Positions 15,288 through 24,414 of a stretch of DNA of 64,000 nt are shown here, piece by piece. Position numbers and translations under genes: made by a program. The notes under the pieces were generated by a model, which saw nothing but the letters and a program-made list of their open reading frames with translations, did no database searches and was not told the origin of the DNA. Every line of letters starts with the position of its first letter. Position 1 is the stretch's first letter. Source of the DNA: Marinobacter sp050379415 (lineage in GTDB: Bacteria; Pseudomonadota; Gammaproteobacteria; Pseudomonadales; Oleiphilaceae); contig NZ_JBNRLS010000003.1 in assembly GCF_050379415.1 (NCBI RefSeq), forward strand, positions 496,001 to 560,000, given 5' to 3'.

Positions 15288-15731
15288 ATGAGCGACCAGA
15301 ACCCAGGCAGTCCACAGAAGCCCGAAAGCCAGAAGGATGAGGATGCCATCGCCCTTGCCCAGGGCCTGTTCGATCTTGCCCGCAACGGCGGCACCCGCAT
15401 GCTCCAACCGCTTCTGGAGGCTGGCGTACCTGTGGATATACGGACGAGTGATGGCGACAGTCTGCTGATGCTGGCCACCGGTCATAGCCATACCGACACT
15501 GTTCGCTTCCTGCTGGAGAAGGGTGCCAACCCCAACCTCGCCAACAACCAGCTGCGTACGCCGCTGATGTCTGCAGCAATGACCAATGAGGTGGGAATAC
15601 TCGAGCTTCTGCTACAGGCCGGAGCCGACCCTCAGGTCACCGATAGGGATGGGGCCCGCGCCCTGGACCTCGCGGAAACCAACGGAGCCTCCGATGCCGC
15701 ACGACGATTGGCTACAGAGAACAAGGAATGA
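15288..15731 (+). CDS. ankyrin-repeat protein
   Basis: A 147-residue soluble protein with three or four ankyrin repeats from about residue 25 to the end, for example DGDSLLMLATGHSHTDTVRF, then LLEKGANPNLANNQLRTPLM and ILELLLQAGADPQVTDRDGA. Ankyrin repeats mediate protein binding; the partner is unknown. I chose the ATG at 15288 because AGG lies 5 nt upstream and the residues before it are not ankyrin-like. ATGs at 15237 and 15258 are in-frame alternatives. There is no signal peptide from the chosen start. Confidence 0.8.
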   Translation: MSDQNPGSPQKPESQKDEDAIALAQGLFDLARNGGTRMLQPLLEAGVPVDIRTSDGDSLLMLATGHSHTDTVRFLLEKGANPNLANNQLRTPLMSAAMTNEVGILELLLQAGADPQVTDRDGARALDLAETNGASDAARRLATENKE

Positions 15732-15821
15732 CCCGGGTCAAAGCGTCGGGCAGTTGCCCTTGATCATGACGCCAGATCAACCATAGTTACTATCAGAAAG
15801 CCCACACCAAGGAGAGCGAGT

Positions 15822-16004
15822 ATGAGTGAAGAAGAGGACTACAAAAAACTGCATCCGATTCTGAGTTCGGTGACCCAGACCTACGTGGACCTGTATACCA
15901 ACAGGCCCAACGAAAAGAATCGCGAGCAGCTGATCAAGCTGGAAAAACTGCTCCACGAAAAACTCGAAGAACTGAAGAAAGCCCGGGGCGAAGAAAGCAG
16001 CTGA
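15822..16004 (+). CDS. small coiled-coil protein, 60 aa
   Basis: A 60-residue highly charged protein. The second half (LIKLEKLLHEKLEELKKARG) is a predicted amphipathic helix or coiled coil. AAGGAGAG precedes the ATG at ideal spacing, which argues for translation. There are no membrane segments and no cysteines. It lies 90 bases after the ankyrin gene on the same strand and could be in its transcript. I do not recognise a family. Confidence 0.6.
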   Translation: MSEEEDYKKLHPILSSVTQTYVDLYTNRPNEKNREQLIKLEKLLHEKLEELKKARGEESS

Positions 16005-16050
16005 TCCCAGACTTCACCGGCGTTCCTGCCAGCGCGATACCTGTGCCATC

Positions 16051-16611
16051 TCACGTCCATTTCTCGTGGGGTGGCCGGTAACCTTCGAAGGCTTCAATCA
16101 CCGCCTCCGGGGTTTCGGCCTGAATGATCATGTCAATGTATTCCTGGTTCAGGAAGCCGCTTTCCTGCATGGTCCGCACCATGGCCAGCAAGGGATCATA
16201 GAAGCCATTGATGTTATACAGACCGCAAGGCTTCTGGTGAAAACCCAGCTGCCCCCAGGTCCACGCCTCGAACAGCTCTTCCAGGGTGCCGATACCGCCC
16301 GGCAGAGCAAGAAACCCATCCGCCAGTTCCGCCATCCGGGCCTTGCGCTGGTGCATGTCACGGACCACGTGTAGTTCGGTCAGGCGATCATGGGCCAGCT
16401 CCCGGTCCCTCAGGCTCTCGGGAATCACACCATAGACCCGGCCTCCGGCGGCCAGAGTGGCATCGGCCACGATGCCCATCAAACCGACATGGCCGCCACC
16501 AAAGACCACATCGATGCCACGGCGACCGAACCAGGTACCGAGCTCCCTGGCCTTGTCCACGAACACCGGATTGTTGCCGGACCTGGACCCGCAATAAACT
16601 GCAACTTTCAT
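16051..16611 (-). CDS. LOG-family protein (TIGR00730-type nucleoside 5'-monophosphate phosphoribohydrolase)
   Basis: A 186-residue Rossmann-fold protein. It starts MKVAVYCGSRSGNNPVF and carries the signature LPGGIGTLEELFEAWTWGQL of LONELY GUY enzymes, plus the upstream VFGGGHVGLMG loop. Family members cleave cytokinin-type or other nucleotide monophosphates into base and ribose 5-phosphate; the physiological substrate in this group of bacteria is unclear. GGGAG lies 7 nt upstream of the ATG at 16611. A longer frame to 16659 exists without an RBS. Confidence 0.9.
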   Translation of the reverse strand: MKVAVYCGSRSGNNPVFVDKARELGTWFGRRGIDVVFGGGHVGLMGIVADATLAAGGRVYGVIPESLRDRELAHDRLTELHVVRDMHQRKARMAELADGFLALPGGIGTLEELFEAWTWGQLGFHQKPCGLYNINGFYDPLLAMVRTMQESGFLNQEYIDMIIQAETPEAVIEAFEGYRPPHEKWT

Positions 16612-16853
16612 CGGTTTCTCCCACTCCCAGACTGTTCGGATAGTCGACATTATGGGCATTCAACCAAAGCAGTTAAATGTTTTGGCGGATGCAAACCCGC
16701 CTTCAGTGCAATTGTGCCGGTGCCCGGCTCCGCGTTAGTATTACTTCGGCAGCATTAGCACCCTACCTTTAACGATGCCTTTCCCAGTGAGGACAGCCAA
16801 GCACTTTTGGCCGCAAGAGTGTTTGGCTTTCTTCACTTCAAGGTCTGATAGTT

Positions 16854-18164
16854 ATGGATAACCTTCCTCATATCGTGGTGGTCGGCGGCGGTGCCGGCGG
16901 TCTGGAGCTGGTGACCAGCCTCGGCAACAAGCTGGGCAAGAAGCGTAAGGCCCGGATTACCCTGGTCGACGCCGGCCTGACCCATGTCTGGAAACCCCTG
17001 CTGCACGAAGTCGCATCCGGCTCCCTGGACGCCAGTGCCAATGAGATCAACTACCGCGCCCATGCCCGTAAGCATCACTACGAATTCCAGCTCGGGCGCA
17101 TGAGCGGGCTTGACCGCAAGGCGAAGAAACTCGTCATTGCCCCGTTTCATGACGAGGAGGGCCGGGAGGTAGTGCCAGCGCGCGCAATCAGCTACGACAC
17201 CCTGGTAATCGCCGTCGGCAGCACCGCCAACGACTTTGGCACCCCCGGTGCCCAGGAACACTGCCTGTTCCTGGACAGCCTGAAACAGGCCCGTCGGTTC
17301 CACAACCTGATGCTCAATGCCTTTCTGCGCAAGAACCACGAAGCACTCCAGGGCCACGAACACACCCTCAATATCAGCATCATTGGCGCCGGGGCGACCG
17401 GAGTGGAGCTGGCTGCCGAGCTGCGACTGGCGTCCCGGGAACTGCCCGTCTACGGCATGAACCACCTGCAATCCTCGGACGTCTCCATTTCCGTGATCGA
17501 GGCAGCCGACCGGATTCTGCCCGCTCTGCCGGGAAGACTCTCCGCCGCGGCCACCCGGGAACTGGAGCGCCAGCATGTCAAGGTGCTGACGGGCCAGCCG
17601 GTGAGCGAAGTCCGGGAAAACAGCATTGTCATGAAGGACGGCACCAAACTGCTGTCGGAAATGACCATATGGGCGGCCGGAATCAAGGCGCCCGCCTTTC
17701 TGGCCGAGCTGGACGGGCTTGAGGTCAACCGAAGCAACCAGTTGGTGGTGGAACAGACTCTGCAGACCACCCAGGATGTCGACGTATTCGCCATGGGGGA
17801 TTGCGCCGCCTGCCCGCAGCCGGATTCCGACCGACCGGTGCCGCCCAGGGCCCAGGCAGCACACCAGCAGGCCGATGCCCTGTTCAAGACTATCTGCAAC
17901 CGTCTGGACGGCAAGGAAGATGTGCCCTTCGTCTACAACGACCACGGGTCACTGATCAATTTCAGCCGGTACACCACCGTCGGCAACCTGATGGGGAACC
18001 TGTCCGGCCGAAGCATGTATATCGAGGGCAAGGTGGCCCGCATGTTCTATCTGTCCCTCTACCGGATGCACCAGGTGGCTCTGCACGGCATGTTCCGCAC
18101 CGGGATCATCTGGCTGATGGACCGGATCAGCCGCGCCATGCATCCGAGACTGAAGCTGCATTGA
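16854..18164 (+). CDS. ndh: type II NADH dehydrogenase (NDH-2)
   Basis: A 436-residue FAD/NAD(P) oxidoreductase. The FAD dinucleotide motif is VVVGGGAGGLELVTSLG, the NADH motif is IIGAGATGVELAAELRLAS, and the second FAD contact is VFAMGDCAACPQ. The C-terminal amphipathic stretch (residues of about 390-436, including LYRMHQVALHGMFRTGIIWL) fits monotopic membrane binding. It oxidises NADH and reduces quinone without pumping protons. Its 3' end overlaps the end of nuoN by 38 bp in the opposite orientation, so the bypass enzyme and complex I genes converge. Confidence 0.9.
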   Translation: MDNLPHIVVVGGGAGGLELVTSLGNKLGKKRKARITLVDAGLTHVWKPLLHEVASGSLDASANEINYRAHARKHHYEFQLGRMSGLDRKAKKLVIAPFHDEEGREVVPARAISYDTLVIAVGSTANDFGTPGAQEHCLFLDSLKQARRFHNLMLNAFLRKNHEALQGHEHTLNISIIGAGATGVELAAELRLASRELPVYGMNHLQSSDVSISVIEAADRILPALPGRLSAAATRELERQHVKVLTGQPVSEVRENSIVMKDGTKLLSEMTIWAAGIKAPAFLAELDGLEVNRSNQLVVEQTLQTTQDVDVFAMGDCAACPQPDSDRPVPPRAQAAHQQADALFKTICNRLDGKEDVPFVYNDHGSLINFSRYTTVGNLMGNLSGRSMYIEGKVARMFYLSLYRMHQVALHGMFRTGIIWLMDRISRAMHPRLKLH

Positions 18165-19584
18165 CGCTCAGTTCCCGCACCCAGTCGATCATGGGGGCGG
18201 GGTAGATGCCCAGCACCAGAATGACAACCGCCAGAGTAACCAGGGTCATGCCGCCAAGGCGGCTGCCCCAGTCGTTGGTGACATCCCGGCGCCGCATCCC
18301 CGGTTCAGGCAGATACAGGGTCACCATCACCCGCAGGTAGTAATACAGACCAATGGCGCTGCCGGCGACAACACCGCCCACCAGCCACCAGCGACTGTCG
18401 GCAACACCCAGGGCAATGACATAGAACTTGCCGATGAATCCGGCGGTCAGGGGAATACCTGCCAGCGACAGGAAGCTCACCGTCATCACCGCCGCCCGAT
18501 AGGGCCGCCGCCAGAACAGGCCGCGATAGAGCGGTAAGCCATCAGCGTCCTCGCCTCCGAACGGGCTGGAAATCAGCGTTACCACCCCGAACGCTGCCAA
18601 GGTGGTCGCCAGGTAGGTCACCAGGTAAACCCCGGTGGTTTCGACGGCCAGCGCATTGCCGACGGCAATGGCCACCAGCAGGTAACCGAAGTGGGCAATG
18701 GAAGAGTAGCCCAGCAGCCGCTTGAGGTTCGACTGGAACAGGGCCAGCAGATTCCCGCCCAGCATGGTCAACAGCGCCAGCACCGTGATCAACGTCTGCA
18801 ACCAGTCACTCTCGAAAACCGGCGCCGCCAGCACCAACCGCAACAACACCACGAACACCGCCAGCTTGCTGACCGTGGCCAGGAAAATCGTGGCCGGCGC
18901 CGGGCCGCCCTGGTAGACATCCGGCGTCCACAGGTGAAACGGCACCACTGAGAGCTTGAAACCCAGCCCTACGATCATCAGCGCGGCACCAGCCAGCATC
19001 CAGACATCAGGCCCATCCGCCAGGGCGCCCGCAATGCCCGACAGATCAAGGTAGCCGGTGCGGGCATAGATCAGGGCCATACCGAACAGCAGGAAAGCGG
19101 TGGCGGCGGCCGACAGCAGCAGATACTTGATACCCGCTTCCAGGGAGCGCTCGGCCCGAAAGCTGTAGGCAAGCATCCCGTACAGAGGCATCGACAGCAG
19201 TTCCAGGCTGATGAACAGCATGGCGAGATGGTCACTGGCCACCAGTCCCAGGGCACCCGCCGTGGCGCACAATAACAAGAGGTAGAATTCCTCCTGCGGG
19301 CCGATATAGCCGGTGAGGTAGTGATGACTCAGGATTACAGTAACCAGGGCCGACAGAAGAATCAGTGTCGCAGCCATCAGGGCCAGCCCATCCACTTCCA
19401 TGAGCGGTGGGGATCCCGTGGATGCGACGGGTAACATCAGGAGTGCCAGCACCAGGCCAACACCCGATATCAGGGCCGTACCTGCGTGATGGCGCCGCCA
19501 GGCGATGGCCAGCATGGCGACCACTGCGGTCGTGCCCACGATAATCAGTGGCAGTAGGGTCAGGAGGTCCGTCGCAGTCAGCAT
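18127..19584 (-). CDS. nuoN: NADH-quinone oxidoreductase subunit N
   Basis: A 485-residue antiporter-like subunit of the complex I membrane arm with about 14 transmembrane helices. Family hallmarks include LLSMPLYGMLAYSF with the helix-5 Glu, GLGFKLSVVPFHLWTPDVYQ and YSSIAHFGYLLVAIA. It forms one of the proton channels. The start ATG shares its bases with the nuoM stop, and it is the last gene of the operon. Its 3' end overlaps the convergent ndh gene. Confidence 0.95.
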   Translation of the reverse strand: MLTATDLLTLLPLIIVGTTAVVAMLAIAWRRHHAGTALISGVGLVLALLMLPVASTGSPPLMEVDGLALMAATLILLSALVTVILSHHYLTGYIGPQEEFYLLLLCATAGALGLVASDHLAMLFISLELLSMPLYGMLAYSFRAERSLEAGIKYLLLSAAATAFLLFGMALIYARTGYLDLSGIAGALADGPDVWMLAGAALMIVGLGFKLSVVPFHLWTPDVYQGGPAPATIFLATVSKLAVFVVLLRLVLAAPVFESDWLQTLITVLALLTMLGGNLLALFQSNLKRLLGYSSIAHFGYLLVAIAVGNALAVETTGVYLVTYLATTLAAFGVVTLISSPFGGEDADGLPLYRGLFWRRPYRAAVMTVSFLSLAGIPLTAGFIGKFYVIALGVADSRWWLVGGVVAGSAIGLYYYLRVMVTLYLPEPGMRRRDVTNDWGSRLGGMTLVTLAVVILVLGIYPAPMIDWVRELSVNAASVSDAWRG

Positions 19585-21119
19585 CAGCGTACCTCCCCGG
19601 TGGTTTCCGCGAGGCTTTCAATACCTCCGGCAAACAGCTCTGCCACCGCGCCGGACATGCCGGCCGTGGTATCCAGCAGCGGTTGCGGGTAAAGCCCGAT
19701 GAGCAGAACGAGGGCCAACAGGGCCAGCATCATGCCGTACTCCCGCCAGTCCGGGCCCGCGAGCGCGCCGTCACGATAAGCCGGCCCGAAATGGACCCGC
19801 TGCATCAGGATCAGCGAATAAATAGCGGCCATGACCAACCCCGTACTGGCAATAATCACCACCACCGGCGCGCTCGGGAAGGTGCCGAACAGAATCATGA
19901 ATTCGCCAACAAAATTGGCCGTGGCCGGCATCCCCAGGGACGCAGCGACAAAACACAGCGTAAACCCGGGCAACGTCGGCATCCGGCCCCAGAGCCCACC
20001 CATGATGCGCATATCCCGGGTATGGATGCGCTCATAAAGCTGGCCGCTGAGGATAAACAGGCCAGCGGAAGAGAACGCGTGGGCCACCATCAGCACCACC
20101 GCACCCTGGATGGCCAGTTCCGAGCCGGAGTAGATGGCGATCAGGACAAAGCCCATATGGGAGATGCTGGTGTAGGCGATCAGCCGCTTGATGTCCTGCT
20201 GACCGCAGGCCAGCACGGCACCGTACACGATGCCTACCAGCCCGAGCCCCATGGCCACGGGGGCGAAGGCGGCAGACTCTTCCGGGAACAATGGCAGCGC
20301 GAAGCGCAGCATGCCGTAGGCGGCCGTTTTCAGCAGGATACCCGCCAGATCCACACTGCCCGCCGTTGGCGCCTGGGCATGGGCATCAGGCAGCCAGCCG
20401 TGGAAAGGCACCACCGGCAGTTTCACCGCAAAGGCCACGAAGAAACCCAGCATCAGCCAGGGGGCGATGGCCTCCGGCACCTCGGTATTGAGCAGAACCT
20501 CATAGCTGAACGAAAGCTCGCCAGTGTTGCCAAAATGAACAAACACCAGCGCCAGGATCGCCACCAGCATCAGCAGACCACTGGCCTGGGTATAGATGAA
20601 GAAGCGTGTGGCGGCCCGAATGCGGGTCTGGCCGGCCGAACCGCTGTGCCCCCAGAGCGCGATCAGGAAGTACATGGGCACCAGCATCATTTCCCAGAAC
20701 AGGAAGAACAGGAACAGATCCAGGGCCAGGAACACGCCGACCACACCGCCAAGGATCCACAGCAGGTTGAGGTGGAAAAAGCCGATCCGGTGACCGATTT
20801 CATGCCAGGAGCAGAGCACTGCAAGGGCGCCGAGAAAGCCCGTGAGCGCGACCAGAATGAGCGAGAGTCCATCCATGGCCAGATGGATTTCAATGCCGAA
20901 ACGGGGAATCCAGTCGGCCCGCCATTCCAGCAGCCAGGGCGAGTCCGCTCCCGAGGGCATGGCAAAATCCCCTGTAACCCAGAGGCCAAGACTGATCACC
21001 AGAACAAACAGCATGGTCGCCAGGGCAATCCAGCGCGGAGCCTGTTCGCCCCAGCGATCCGCCTGCCAGCACAGCAGACCGCCCAGAAATGGAATCACGA
21101 TCAACCACACCAGGATCAC
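19584..21119 (-). CDS. nuoM: NADH-quinone oxidoreductase subunit M
   Basis: A 511-residue proton-channel subunit with about 14 transmembrane helices. Diagnostic segments are LFFLFWEMMLVPMYFLIALW with the helix-5 Glu, KLPVVPFHGWLPDAHAQAPT and RLIAYTSISHMGFVLIAI. The start overlaps the nuoL stop by 4 nt and the stop overlaps the nuoN start. Confidence 0.95.
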   Translation of the reverse strand: MILVWLIVIPFLGGLLCWQADRWGEQAPRWIALATMLFVLVISLGLWVTGDFAMPSGADSPWLLEWRADWIPRFGIEIHLAMDGLSLILVALTGFLGALAVLCSWHEIGHRIGFFHLNLLWILGGVVGVFLALDLFLFFLFWEMMLVPMYFLIALWGHSGSAGQTRIRAATRFFIYTQASGLLMLVAILALVFVHFGNTGELSFSYEVLLNTEVPEAIAPWLMLGFFVAFAVKLPVVPFHGWLPDAHAQAPTAGSVDLAGILLKTAAYGMLRFALPLFPEESAAFAPVAMGLGLVGIVYGAVLACGQQDIKRLIAYTSISHMGFVLIAIYSGSELAIQGAVVLMVAHAFSSAGLFILSGQLYERIHTRDMRIMGGLWGRMPTLPGFTLCFVAASLGMPATANFVGEFMILFGTFPSAPVVVIIASTGLVMAAIYSLILMQRVHFGPAYRDGALAGPDWREYGMMLALLALVLLIGLYPQPLLDTTAGMSGAVAELFAGGIESLAETTGEVR

Positions 21120-22990
21120 GCAACACCTCCCGGGCCGATGGCCAGAGCGAGCAGAATCAGGGTTGCCCCCAGAATCATGGCGGTGGCGTAGCTCCGGGTC
21201 CGGCCATTCTGTGCTCGCACCAGCCCGCTGTTGAGCGAGCGGGCGAGCATTGCCACCAGGTTGATGGTGAGATTGATCAGGTCATGGCGCAGCATGCGCA
21301 CCAGCAACTGCCAGGGCCGAACCAGCAGCCAGTCATACAGCGGATCGAACCCCCAGGCCCGGTGCCAGAGAGTCCAGAGGAAGGCGCCCGGGCCATTGCT
21401 GACCTGCTCGCGTAGCCAGTCGCGCCGCTTCACGAACAGCCAGCCCGCCACCGCAAGACCGGCAATCACGGTGCCACTGGCCAGCAGCTGCAACAGGGTA
21501 TGGCCCGCGTCGGTGCGTTCGCCGGGTGCCACCGGGAACAGGCCGCCAAGGTGGGGATAGAGCATGGCGCCCACAAAGGTGGACAGCACCGCCAGCACGC
21601 CGAGGGGCAGGTGGTGCGTTAGAAGACGGGTGCCGGGTTCGGCGTTCCTGGCCTTGTCACTGCCGCAGGCGCCATGGAAGGTGCCGAGAATCAGCCGTAC
21701 CGTGTAAAGGCAGGTCAGGAATGCCCCCAGAAGACCCGCCAGAAGAAGCCCCTGCTGGTCTGCCGCCATGGCCTGCCAGAGAATCTCGTCCTTGCTGTAA
21801 AACCCCGCCGTTACCAGCGGCAGGGCCACCAGCGCAGAACCGCCCACCAGGAAACCGGCGTAGGCCACCGGCAGCCGCTTTCTCAGCCCGCCGAGATTTG
21901 CCATGTCCTGCTCATGGTGGCAACTGGTAATCACCGCCCCGGCCGAGAGGAACAGCAATGCCTTGAAAAATGCGTGGGTGACCAGGTGAAAGATGGCCGC
22001 ATCGAAGGCACCCACCCCGAGAGCCAGAAACATGTAGCCAATCTGGCTCATGGTGGAATAGGCCAGCACCCGCTTGATGTCGGTCTGGGCCAGGGCCGCG
22101 AAGGCCGCCAGGAGCAGCGAGACAGCACCGATCACCCCGACCAGCCACAAGACCTCCGGCGCAAGAAGAAAGACACCGTTGAGCCGGGCAATCAGGTAAA
22201 CCCCGGCAGTGACCATGGTGGCGGCGTGGATCAGCGCCGAGACCGGCGTCGGCCCCGCCATGGCGTCCGGCAACCAGGTGTGCAGCGGTACCTGGGCAGA
22301 TTTGCCCAGGGCTCCGCCCAGTACCAGCAAGGCAACGAGGGTCGCCGTGGGGTCACCCACTGACCAGACCTCGGCGGCCCGGACCATCACCTGCTGGATA
22401 TCCAGGGTGCCAAGGTCCCGGAAGATCAGGAACAGCCCCAGAGCCAGGAACACGTCGCCGATCCGGGTCACCACAAAAGCCTTGAAGGCGGCCCGGCCGT
22501 TGGCGCTGTCCTGGTAGTAGTAGCCGATCAGCAGATAGCTGCACAGACCAACCCCTTCCCAGCCGAGGAACAGCAGCAGCAGGTTGTCCCCGAGTACCAG
22601 CATGAGCATGCTGAATACGAACAGGTTCATCCAGGCGAAGAATCGGGTAACACCGGCCTCACCGCCCATGTACCAGACCGCAAACAGATGGATGAAGAAA
22701 CCGACGCCGGTAATCACGGCCATCATCACCAGGGCCAGGGCATCCACCGCCAGACCGATCGTTGGCTGGAAGGCCCCAACCTGGATCCAGGTCCAGAGCG
22801 TGAAACGAACGGCACCATCGCCGCCCGCATAAAGCGCAATGGCCCAGGCCGTCGCCAGGGCAGCGATGCAGACACTGGCAACTCCGATGACCGCGCCGGC
22901 CTTTGGCCCCAGGCGACCGCCGGAAAGGGCCAGCACCAGGGTGCCCACCAGCGGCATGACAAACGACAGGGTAACCGCCAACTCCATCAT
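21116..22990 (-). CDS. nuoL: NADH-quinone oxidoreductase subunit L
   Basis: A 624-residue subunit, the distal proton channel of complex I, with the long lateral helix expected near the C-terminus. Hallmarks are LLLLFLGWEGVGLCSYLLIG, SAQVPLHTWLPDAMAGPTPV and VLAYSTMSQIGYMFLALGVG. The ATG overlaps the nuoK stop by 4 nt. Length and order are normal for the E. coli-type operon. Confidence 0.95.
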   Translation of the reverse strand: MMELAVTLSFVMPLVGTLVLALSGGRLGPKAGAVIGVASVCIAALATAWAIALYAGGDGAVRFTLWTWIQVGAFQPTIGLAVDALALVMMAVITGVGFFIHLFAVWYMGGEAGVTRFFAWMNLFVFSMLMLVLGDNLLLLFLGWEGVGLCSYLLIGYYYQDSANGRAAFKAFVVTRIGDVFLALGLFLIFRDLGTLDIQQVMVRAAEVWSVGDPTATLVALLVLGGALGKSAQVPLHTWLPDAMAGPTPVSALIHAATMVTAGVYLIARLNGVFLLAPEVLWLVGVIGAVSLLLAAFAALAQTDIKRVLAYSTMSQIGYMFLALGVGAFDAAIFHLVTHAFFKALLFLSAGAVITSCHHEQDMANLGGLRKRLPVAYAGFLVGGSALVALPLVTAGFYSKDEILWQAMAADQQGLLLAGLLGAFLTCLYTVRLILGTFHGACGSDKARNAEPGTRLLTHHLPLGVLAVLSTFVGAMLYPHLGGLFPVAPGERTDAGHTLLQLLASGTVIAGLAVAGWLFVKRRDWLREQVSNGPGAFLWTLWHRAWGFDPLYDWLLVRPWQLLVRMLRHDLINLTINLVAMLARSLNSGLVRAQNGRTRSYATAMILGATLILLALAIGPGGVA

Positions 22991-23295
22991 CCGCGCATCC
23001 TGCTGACCAGATCGAGATTAAGGGACCTGGCCCGCTGAAAGAGCTGGATCATCAGCGCCAGGCCCACGGCCGCTTCGGCGGCCGCCAGGGTGATCACCAG
23101 CAGGAACATGGCCTGGCCATCGGGCTGGTTCCAGGCCGTGGCTCCAACCACGAACGCCAGCGCCGCGGCGTTCAGCATCACCTCAAGACTCATGAGTACA
23201 AACAACATGTTACGGCGCAGCATCAGGCCCACCAGGCCCAGCACAAACAGGATGGCCGCCAGAATCAGGCCGTGCTCCATGGGAATACCCGCCAT
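22987..23295 (-). CDS. nuoK: NADH-quinone oxidoreductase subunit K
   Basis: A 102-residue protein with three transmembrane helices. The conserved membrane glutamates of the proton path are in LMSLEVMLNAAALAFV and AAAEAAVGLALMI. The frame overlaps both nuoJ and nuoL at its ends, typical of tight nuo operons. Confidence 0.95.
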   Translation of the reverse strand: MAGIPMEHGLILAAILFVLGLVGLMLRRNMLFVLMSLEVMLNAAALAFVVGATAWNQPDGQAMFLLVITLAAAEAAVGLALMIQLFQRARSLNLDLVSRMRG

Positions 23296-23813
23296 CAGGG
23301 CCGCCTCCTCTGTCGCAACGGATTCGACCGACGCCCCACATGGGAGGCCGTTACCAGCGCCCCCAGCAACAGCAGGCCCGCCAGTTCGACCACCATCAGC
23401 CAGGGGCCGAACAGAGTCAGCCCTACCGCCCGCGCGGTCAGCAGTTCGCCATCAATGACCCTGGCCATTTCGCCCCCGGCAATCAGGTGGAAAAGCACGC
23501 CCAGCAGCACCAGGGCAAGAGCCGAGGGGCCCAGCCAGTGTCTGGGATGGCGCCAGCCTGCGTCGTCGCTGTCCTGGTCCGGGCCGAGGTTGAGCATCAT
23601 CACCACAAACACGAACAGGACCATGATGGCGCCGGCGTAGACGATGATTTCCAGCGCGCCGGCAAAGGGCGCCCCGAGGGCGAAGAACACCAGGGCAACG
23701 GCGATCAGCGAGACGATCAGATACACCACGGCATGCACCGGATTGCTACCGGTAATCACGCCGACGGTCGCCAGTACCGCCACCAGGCCACTCAGATAAA
23801 ACGCCAGTTCCAT
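23295..23813 (-). CDS. nuoJ: NADH-quinone oxidoreductase subunit J
   Basis: A 172-residue polytopic subunit with about five helices. The conserved helix-3 motif is IIVYAGAIMVLFVFVVMML. It lies between nuoI and nuoK, with 18 bases to the nuoI stop and a 1-nt overlap with nuoK. Confidence 0.95.
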   Translation of the reverse strand: MELAFYLSGLVAVLATVGVITGSNPVHAVVYLIVSLIAVALVFFALGAPFAGALEIIVYAGAIMVLFVFVVMMLNLGPDQDSDDAGWRHPRHWLGPSALALVLLGVLFHLIAGGEMARVIDGELLTARAVGLTLFGPWLMVVELAGLLLLGALVTASHVGRRSNPLRQRRRP

Positions 23814-23831
23814 GGGTCTTTACCTCCCGCT

Positions 23832-24401
23832 TTATGGCAACAGGGAACGCACGTCCACCGGCTGCTCCTCGTTCAGAGCCTGGCCCTTGTCCTTGCCGCC
23901 GATGGCCATGCCGGCCACCTTGTAGAAGTGGTAATCGTGATCCTTGCCCGGGCCGTTGATCAGCAGGTCTTCCTTCTCATAGACCAGCTGCTGTCGGTCG
24001 TATTCGCCCATCTCGAAGTCCGGCGTCAGCTGGATCGCCGAGGTGGGACAGGCCTCCTCACACATGCCGCAGAAAATGCAGCGGGAGAAGTTGATCCGGA
24101 AGAACTCCGGGTACCAGCGACCATCCTCCTGCTCCCCCTTCTGGAGGGAAATGCAGTCGACCGGGCAGGCCACCGCACACAGGTTGCAGGCCACGCAGCG
24201 TTCTTCGCCGTCCGGATCCCGGGTCAGCACGATGCGACCCCGGTAACGGGGCGGCAGGTAGACCGCCTCTTCCGGGTAGTTGACCGTCTCCCGCTTGCGG
24301 AAACTGTGCATGAACACCATGCCGAGGGTTCGCAGTTGGCTCCATGTCGCCGGCACCAGCCAGAGCACGGACTTTATGAACGGGACCTTTTCCTTCTCCA
24401 T
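23832..24401 (-). CDS. nuoI: NADH-quinone oxidoreductase subunit I (two [4Fe-4S])
   Basis: A 189-residue peripheral-arm subunit with two ferredoxin-type cluster motifs, CVACNLCAVACPVDCI and CIFCGMCEEACPTSAI, which bind clusters N6a and N6b. I chose ATG 24401 because GAGGAGGA lies just upstream and the product then starts MEKEKVPFIKSVL. The open frame extends 30 bases further, into nuoH. It passes electrons towards NuoB. Confidence 0.95.
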   Translation of the reverse strand: MEKEKVPFIKSVLWLVPATWSQLRTLGMVFMHSFRKRETVNYPEEAVYLPPRYRGRIVLTRDPDGEERCVACNLCAVACPVDCISLQKGEQEDGRWYPEFFRINFSRCIFCGMCEEACPTSAIQLTPDFEMGEYDRQQLVYEKEDLLINGPGKDHDYHFYKVAGMAIGGKDKGQALNEEQPVDVRSLLP

Positions 24402-24414
24402 AACGGGGTCCTCC

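Noticed and set aside
15108..15491. 127-aa minus-strand open frame
   Set aside because: It overlaps the ankyrin-repeat gene antisense and the promoter region of the PEBP-family gene. No RBS is seen, and the ankyrin frame explains the region better.
19548..21191. 547-aa plus-strand open frame, Gln/His-rich
   Set aside because: It is fully antisense to nuoM, an unmistakable complex I gene. Long shadow frames are expected at this GC content.
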